A stretch of DNA of 8,083 bases, from contig NZ_JBKGYF010000075.1 in assembly GCF_046546175.1 (NCBI RefSeq), forward strand, positions 1 to 8,083, given 5' to 3'. Positions 6,675 to 8,083 of the stretch are shown here, in pieces. The notes beneath the pieces are model-generated. The model saw nothing but the letters and a program-made list of their open reading frames with translations. It did no database searches and had not been told where the DNA came from. Within the stretch, counting starts at the first letter, position 1. Each line of letters starts with the position of its first letter. This stretch comes from Methanohalobium sp046546175. GTDB lineage: Archaea > Halobacteriota > Methanosarcinia > Methanosarcinales > Methanosarcinaceae. The position numbers were made by a program, and so were the translations under genes.

Positions 6675-6890
6675 ATGAAGATAATCAAAGGTAGCGATCT
6701 TGGATTGGGGCTCAAATGCAATTATATGGCTATAGGCAGTTCTGCAGAAGAAGTTGAGAAAAAAATGTTTGATCATCTGGAAAAAGAACACAAAGAAGTT
6801 CTTGATAATATGGATGAGGATGATATTAAAGACCTCAAATACAGGATATCAACCCGTGCAGGTCGAAGCTGTGGGTGTGGAGCTATTTGA
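6675..6890 (+). CDS. DUF1059-type small protein with C-terminal CGCG tail
   Basis: The protein has 71 residues from the ATG at 6675. This start is chosen because GGAGTG ends seven bases upstream; the upstream TTG at 6654 would place that site inside the gene. The opening MKIIKGSDLGLGLKCNYMAIGSSAEEV followed by a helix with DHLEKEHKE resembles DUF1059 proteins (annotated 'predicted small metal-binding protein'; function unproven). It is soluble. The tail after the domain, RSCGCGAI, has two cysteines and, with Cys17 (numbered from 6675), could bind metal. The family's usual early Cys-Ser-Asp-Leu-Gly appears here as Gly-Ser-Asp-Leu-Gly. It is monocistronic and convergent with the next gene. Confidence 0.75.
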   Translation: MKIIKGSDLGLGLKCNYMAIGSSAEEVEKKMFDHLEKEHKEVLDNMDEDDIKDLKYRISTRAGRSCGCGAI

Positions 6891-6902
6891 TCATCTGAAC
6901 TC

Positions 6903-6930
6903 AAAAACGCAAAATTGATACTTCTTTTCC
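6903..6930. terminator. Possible convergent terminators
   Basis: The 49-base gap between the two convergent genes holds TTCTTTTCC on the + strand (6922-6930) and TTTTT on the - strand (6903-6907). Each lies shortly after a stop codon and could end the transcript. Neither run is long. Confidence 0.3.
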
Positions 6931-6939
6931 TGTATTAAA

Positions 6940-7458
6940 TTACATATTTTTGGGGCAGATAAATTGGTACAGATTAATCCCTGAAAGTGTGAGAACCGTA
7001 ATTATCACCCCTGACAGGATTATTCCAGCAACTATAGCAGGAAATGAATGTCTTTTTTGAATACCGAATATAAAAGCAGCTATACAACCAGACCATGCAC
7101 CTGTCATCGGAAGCGGCAGTGCTACAATCGGTATAAGTGCAATAGTTCCGTATTTTTCAAATTTTTCTGAATGGCATCTGCAGGTTTTTGAAAATAGTCT
7201 ATCAAATAGAGCATCCAGAGTTTTAAATCTTCTCAGTTTGCGGGTAATTGCATCAAGTGATATCAGTACAGGGTATATTGGTACGATATTACCAGTAACT
7301 GCCAGAAAATAACTTACAAAAGGGTTCATTTTATACACAGTTATTGCGATAGGTATAGCACCTCTGAGCTCAGGGAATGGCATCATGCTTATACCCATAA
7401 TTGAAATCCAGGATGGTATCGTTTCAAGAAGTCGGTTGATGATATCGGTAAATAACAT
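6940..7458 (-). CDS. Small multidrug export family membrane protein (COG2426)
   Basis: The 172-residue integral membrane protein matches the COG2426 / Sm_multidrug_ex family. The name comes from database annotation; transport activity is not well established. Motifs are PFPELRGAIPIAI at 27-39 and VALPLPMTGAWSG at 112-124, both family hallmarks, the second near the start of a hydrophobic hairpin. Hydrophobic segments lie near 14-40, 46-69, 105-133 and 140-165, with a basic cytoplasmic-type stretch (TRKLRRFK) between 72 and 79. A C-R-C-H cluster at 93-96 sits in the central loop. There is no clear ribosome binding site, but the length before the ELRGAIP motif suits the family, so the ATG at 7458 is accepted. 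It stands alone. Confidence 0.85.
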   Translation of the reverse strand: MLFTDIINRLLETIPSWISIMGISMMPFPELRGAIPIAITVYKMNPFVSYFLAVTGNIVPIYPVLISLDAITRKLRRFKTLDALFDRLFSKTCRCHSEKFEKYGTIALIPIVALPLPMTGAWSGCIAAFIFGIQKRHSFPAIVAGIILSGVIITVLTLSGINLYQFICPKNM

Positions 7459-7615
7459 ATGTAATCTGGTATTTATTTATTATTCAGTATATCCTGTTAT
7501 TCTATCTAAAAATTAGACATTCATAAAATTAACCACTATTAGTATCTATTTTCTATCAAGATCTTATAACCTTTTAAAAATCTGGGTTTTTAACATTGCA
7601 ATCTTAATTTATCAT

Positions 7616-7756
7616 TTGTATCCACCAAGAATTGATGAGGAATCATATGGTCCTACAGGATCGGGGTCGTATGCTGACTGCTCTCCCACGACTGAACAGC
7701 CTGTCCGACAATTAATGTTAAAGCAGATATATTCTACAAAGGGGTTTACCAAGTAA
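7616..7756 (+). pseudogene. Probable tnpB C-terminal remnant, + strand
   Basis: A frame ending at TAA 7754-7756 is open back to about 7514 but has no ATG before its last 15 codons. Its hydrophilic end contains SYGPTGSGSYADCSPTTEQ followed by a LMLKQ segment, a composition like the low-complexity tails of TnpB/OrfB proteins. Nucleotides 7674-7696 match the reverse complement of 8005-8027 at 21 of 23 positions, and an ATCATA lies upstream in both copies, so the stretch is repeated. A TTG at 7616 could start a 46-residue peptide but has no ribosome binding site. The TnpB link is an inference from tail composition and the repeat. Confidence 0.35.
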
Positions 7757-7912
7757 CATAAATTATCAGTCCTAATCATTTATCTTATATCATTTGGTAG
7801 TATCCGTGTCTGGTTTTTGGATTATTGGATAAATGTCATTGGTAAATAACTTATTATTCATCTTATATTTATTTAAATATTAGATAAAATAAATTAATAT
7901 TATCGAATTTTT
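7757..7912. other. AT-rich spacer without recognisable gene
   Basis: No credible reading frame or RNA gene is visible. The part from about 7840 to 7910 is almost pure A+T. Together with 7459-7615, which is also without a supported gene, it forms the empty part of the gene-poor right end of the window. Confidence 0.5.
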
Positions 7913-8083
7913 TGACAAGCTCTAAACTCGTGGGCTTTTTCTACCCCTGCACCCCATCTCTCGTAAAAGGTTGAGGCTCTCAGGGTTCAAAAGAACCCCC
8001 ACGATTCAGTCTTGGGAGAGCGGTCAGGAATCATTTCAAACCCTTACTTGCAAGGTGGTATGATAGAATTTGTTCAAGTCCTT
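7913..8083 (-). mobile_element. Structured IS200/IS605-like 3'-end remnant, runs off the window
   Basis: On the - strand the segment holds a perfect 6-bp hairpin (GGGTTC-TTTT-GAACCC, 7983-7998), a possible 7-bp long-range pairing (TCGTGGG with CCCACGA, 7928-7934 and 7998-8004) and a 6-bp pairing (7976-7981 with 8016-8021). It ends with AAGCCCACGAGTTTA, similar to the 5' half of the right-end hairpins of copies A and B (AAGC-N2-AC-N3-TTTA), but the other half is degraded. All three - strand frames contain stops, so nothing is coded here intact. Bases 8005-8027 repeat the + strand remnant at 7674-7696 in inverse orientation. A tnpB body could lie beyond 8083 on the - strand. A different structured RNA is possible. 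Confidence 0.35.

Overview
The window looks like chromosomal DNA of a methylotrophic methanogenic archaeon, most likely in the Methanosarcinaceae. The reasons are archaeal TATA-type promoters, T-tract terminators, a tRNA-Leu gene without an encoded CCA end, a Zn-dependent methylcobamide:coenzyme M methyltransferase-like protein, an archaeal-style phosphoenolpyruvate synthase, and AT-rich spacers. The genus cannot be fixed from this sequence alone.

Layout from left to right: the last 18 codons of an unidentified + strand gene and a T-rich terminator; a spacer holding a solitary IS200/IS605-like right-end hairpin (126-188); a - strand pair consisting of a CNNM/CorB-type DUF21 membrane protein (1560-535) and a small two-helix membrane protein 32 bases downstream; a complete phosphoenolpyruvate synthase (4116-1690, -); a metallo-beta-lactamase-fold hydrolase of RNase Z type (4967-4206, -); tRNA-Leu(UAA) (5126-5209, +); a MtaA/MtbA-like methyltransferase of the uroporphyrinogen decarboxylase superfamily (6399-5296, -); a decayed tnpB tail with right-end/omega-RNA-like hairpins (6451-6614, +); a DUF1059-type small protein (6675-6890, +); a COG2426 'small multidrug export' membrane protein (7458-6940, -); and a gene-poor right end (7459-8083) with two related tnpB-tail-like remnants facing each other.

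Most genes have their own promoter-like sequence and are functionally separate: gluconeogenesis (PpsA), methyl transfer to a thiol, ion transport, and phosphodiester or related hydrolysis. Only the DUF21 gene and the small membrane protein look like an operon.

The least ordinary part is in the spacers. At least four scraps of IS200/IS605-type elements can be recognised: 126-188, 6451-6614, 7616-7756 and about 7913-8083. Two share a 38-base right-end core (33 of 38 identical) and two share an inverted 23-base block (21 of 23 identical). They are too decayed to encode transposase here, but they keep stem-loops like those at the 3' end of TnpB-associated guide RNAs. I see no complete undescribed system in the window.
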